This document shows positions 18,740-21,187 of a DNA stretch of 21,187 nt, in pieces. A model generated the notes under the pieces. That model searched no databases. It was not told the origin of the DNA and saw only the letters and a list, made by a program, of their open reading frames with translations. The position numbers and the translations under genes were made by a program. The stretch spans positions 35,821 through 57,007 of the forward strand of contig NW_004457386.1 in assembly GCF_000313135.1 (NCBI RefSeq), written 5' to 3'. How positions within the stretch are numbered: position 1 is the stretch's first letter; the number at the start of each line of letters is the position of its first letter. The DNA comes from Acanthamoeba castellanii str. Neff. Its lineage: Eukaryota; Discosea; Longamoebia; Acanthamoebidae.

Positions 18740-20968
18740 CTAGAGGCGGGCCAGGGTGGGACCGGCGTGCGGCCAGTGATCGTCGCCGTGGAGCCGATAG
18801 GTGGTGGGGAGGAGGGGACCGTCGTCCAGTATTTGCTTCACCTGTAGCGATTGAAGAACGTGAGGGCCAATTTAAAATCAAATCAGGGGTTCAACTGTGC
18901 GGGAAGCCGGATGTCGTACTCGGCCCTGGTGGAGATGCTTGTGGGGCGTCGGGAGGCATCCGATTCGTTGGGCCAGCTCGTCCATGTAGTTGGGGTAGCT
19001 TACGAACATCGGGTACTTGGGCTTCACCACGGCCAGCCTTTGCTTGTGCTTCTCGATATCCGCCAGCATGGTGGTCTGCGAGGCAGCGCTATCTTGTTCG
19101 CGAGGACCTGCAGTCACCACCATAACGAACATGTTGAGGTCACGAGCAGAGTGGTGGTACGAGACGGGCCACACCTACCTTGGCCACCCACCGGCTCTGC
19201 ATTTCGGAGATGGCGAAGATGCTGCCGATCGCGTCGACGTGGGCGATGAACGCGAGGGTGGGGTGGAAAGGGTGGAAGACCTTCTTGTAGAGATCCAGCC
19301 TGCCCGCTTCCATTCCTGGCAACAGCGAGACATCGTCGATGAACGGGAAGGTCAGGTTGTAGCCCGTGCAGAAGATGATGGCGCCGCAATTCTCCATCAC
19401 CGTCTGGTCAACGAACGTGATCTTGTCGCCGTCGATTCGTTGAATGTTGGGTTTGATCTTGATCTTCCCCTCCTCGAGCCGCGCAATGTATTCGTCCTTC
19501 TTCTTGACGAGGCTGTGGTGTGCGTGTTCAGGCCGTCGCGGCGGTGGTGGCATGCCTACCCGACACACAATGAACAAACGTACGCGCACACACGAGCTGA
19601 GTGCGGCGCATATCAAAGGGCGCTGGTCGAGGGCGCACGTACCATGCTGCATGAAGGCGGTTGTGAGCTGGAATGAGAGGAAGAGTTGCATACGCTCCTC
19701 GGGCGCCATCCGCTGTGCCGCACGCGAGAGAAGCTTCTGGTCCGTGGCCTGCCCAGCCTCCTCAACCGACAGAATCAGGGAACCTCTGCACAGCGTACAA
19801 GCGGTTTAAACTTCCCTTTCGTGTGAGTGCGGCACTAACAGGTGATCTGGGGGATGGTACGAGCGCGCAGATATGGTGACCGAGCGCGCCACTTGAGCGA
19901 GGTCAAGGGATATGTCCAAGGCGCTGTTGCCTGCCGGTCAGCCGTGTATCCACGCTCGTCAGTGGCGTGATTCTCATTGTTTCGTTCACAAGGGATTCCG
20001 AAGTACCTATGCCCACCAGCAACACGTCCTTGTCTGCATAAGGCTCTGGTACTCGGTAAATGTGCGAGTGAATGGCTTCGCCTTTGAACGACTCCTGGCC
20101 TGGTGCGTTGACCGTCAGCAGGCCTCTCGATTCGTGCCGCTACAAAGCTAACCTAAAGGTTATGGCAAGAGAGAGAGAGAGAGCAAACCTGGAAAACGAG
20201 GCAGGTTGGGGTTCCAGAAAACGCCACAGCACAGCAGGACAGCGTCGAACTCCAGAGTCTCTGTCCGCCCAGTCCGGCCTGAGAGCTCCAGCGCGCATAG
20301 CTGGACAATCAGAAGTGGAAGCGGCGGAGGTAGGCCAGGGTACGGTACCGCTCTTGCACGTGACCAGCCAGCGATCGGTGCCAGGGGAGCTCCAGTCGAT
20401 CCGTTTCAAGTGGACCACCTCTGTGCGCAGGCGTATGAACCGGCCCAGGTCGAAGTGTGCCACATAGTCGGCCAGGTAGGCCTCCATCTCCCCGCACGTC
20501 GGAAACAGTGACGCGGTGGGCTTGAGCGGGAAGTCCGAGAACGACGTCATCTCTCTGCAGCCACGCCAGTCCACATGCGCACCACCCAGATAATGAGTGA
20601 GAATGCAAAGGATACCTACCAAGGGCAAGGGCAGAGGCACACCGCGAAGAGTTGGTGGTGAGGCACTTGTAAGCAGGTGATGCGGGAGCACAGCCGCCAC
20701 CTGCGGTCGCCGACCGAGCACCGGGGTCAGCGGGGGGCGTGTACCGCCACACCCCGCCAATGCCGTCGGCCCGCTCGAACACCGTAGGGTGGAGACCCGC
20801 AGCCGCCAGCTGCTTTGCGGACGTAAGCCTTTGCCCCCCCCCCGGTTAGGCTGATCGCACCGCCCGGGGCTGCAGCTTAAAACAGCACCGGGGGGGGGGC
20901 AGATACCCAGCAGGACCAGCCCCGATTACTGCCACCTTCACCACGCGTGTCGGCTGTGCTCCTTCCAT
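18740..20968 (-). CDS. Flavin-containing monooxygenase (FMO family), 10 exons, possible frame break in exon 9
   Basis: Exons in transcript order: 20907..20968, 20643..20828, 20349..20554, 20189..20278, 20007..20099, 19840..19930, 19643..19785, 19179..19555, 18920..19075 (or up to 19107), 18740..18841 (501 aa with the shorter exon 9). FAD-binding GAGPAG is at 16-21, and the FERADGIGGVWRY segment at ~38-50 contains the ribose-binding Glu. DFPLKPT and the helix YLADYVAHF follow. The FMO fingerprint FKGEAIHSHIY is at ~186-196, the NADPH-binding GIGNSA at ~211-216, and the FATGY-equivalent CTGY at 353-356. HS rather than HT in the fingerprint favours FMO over Baeyer-Villiger enzymes. FMOs use NADPH and O2 to oxygenate soft N or S atoms; the substrate is unknown. 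Exon 9 has competing acceptors with a frame problem. Exons 1-8 and 10 are firmly phased. Confidence 0.87.
20832..20901. repeat. 15-bp perfect inverted repeat filling FMO intron 1
   Basis: TGCCCCCCCCCCGGT (20832-20846) and its exact complement (20887-20901) flank a 40-nt loop. On the - strand the intron is 78 nt (20906 to 20829). The stem begins 5 nt after the donor GT and ends 3 nt before the exon. A possible branch site CCTAAC overlaps the loop end and the start of the second arm. Confidence 0.92.
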
Positions 20969-21187
20969 AGTGCACAGGCTACACTACAGGTACGCCGTGA
21001 AAATGACGATATCCACCCCTTTGCTCAAGAAAACCTTTCTTTTCTTCCTTTCTGTTGTGCAAGTTCTTATGCCTGTGCAGGGGTTGTGGGTTATGCGGTG
21101 TGTACACGTTTCTATGTATATATATCTACAAGAGGGGTCTTCCACCTCCCTCACCAAGCCGGAGGACCAGTGCTGGAAGATACGCAG
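20969..21187. other. Window end: FMO upstream region, unresolved
   Basis: This 219-bp stretch holds the FMO promoter and 5' UTR. It contains a TATGTATATATATCTAC run (about 21112-21130) and a pyrimidine run (CTTTCTTTTCTTCCTTTC). The - strand has an unbroken frame from the window edge to a stop near 20990, possibly the 3' end of another gene, but I recognise no family and low-complexity codon use makes it doubtful. Confidence 0.3.

Noticed and set aside
1..21187. Transposon, virus-derived or bacterial island genes
   Set aside because: No transposase, integrase, reverse transcriptase or capsid-like frame; nearly all genes have introns and similar composition.

Overview
This is a gene-dense eukaryotic nuclear window with GC-rich coding sequence, short AT-richer intergenic gaps (50-570 bp) and about 54 short spliceosomal introns. 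The intron density, GC bias, protein families and lack of transposons suggest an amoebozoan, most likely Acanthamoeba. That assignment is inference; no species marker is present. I placed exon borders by hand, by matching GT-AG sites to reading phase and protein-family conservation. Every multi-exon model below closes in phase. None has been tested with transcripts.

Layout. The + strand carries the 3' part of a leucine-rich-repeat protein (1-1247) and a PH plus Sec14/CRAL-TRIO lipid-transfer-type protein (1472-3707). A small Cys-rich protein lies on the - strand (3757-4182), divergent from DPH3, the diphthamide-synthesis electron carrier (+, 4433-4780). Next come a SAM-DEP-RhoGAP protein (-, 4968-8371) and a Mpv17/PMP22-family membrane protein (-, 8684-9956), the latter divergent from a RING-finger protein (+, 10364-11477). 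The rest of the window is on the - strand: proteasome ATPase Rpt5 (11683-13354), an MFS transporter resembling phosphate:H+ symporters (13667-15681), a PP2C phosphatase with an N-terminal PUB domain (15943-18167) carrying a tRNA-Phe(GAA) inside its third intron, and a flavin-dependent monooxygenase (18740-20968).

Functional links. The genes look like ordinary single eukaryotic loci rather than an operon or island. Three touch ubiquitin/proteasome biology (RING protein, Rpt5, and the PUB domain, a known p97/VCP-binding module), and two are lipid or Rho signalling proteins. I found no CRISPR array, transposon, virus or biosynthetic cluster.

The most unusual points are: the PUB-PP2C fusion; the tRNA gene nested in its intron; an FMO intron that is almost entirely one C10/G10 hairpin; an apparent one-base frame break or splice compensation near the FMO 3' end; CA-rich heptamer sequence in several introns of the RhoGAP gene; and a strong bias for GTAC at intron 5' ends.
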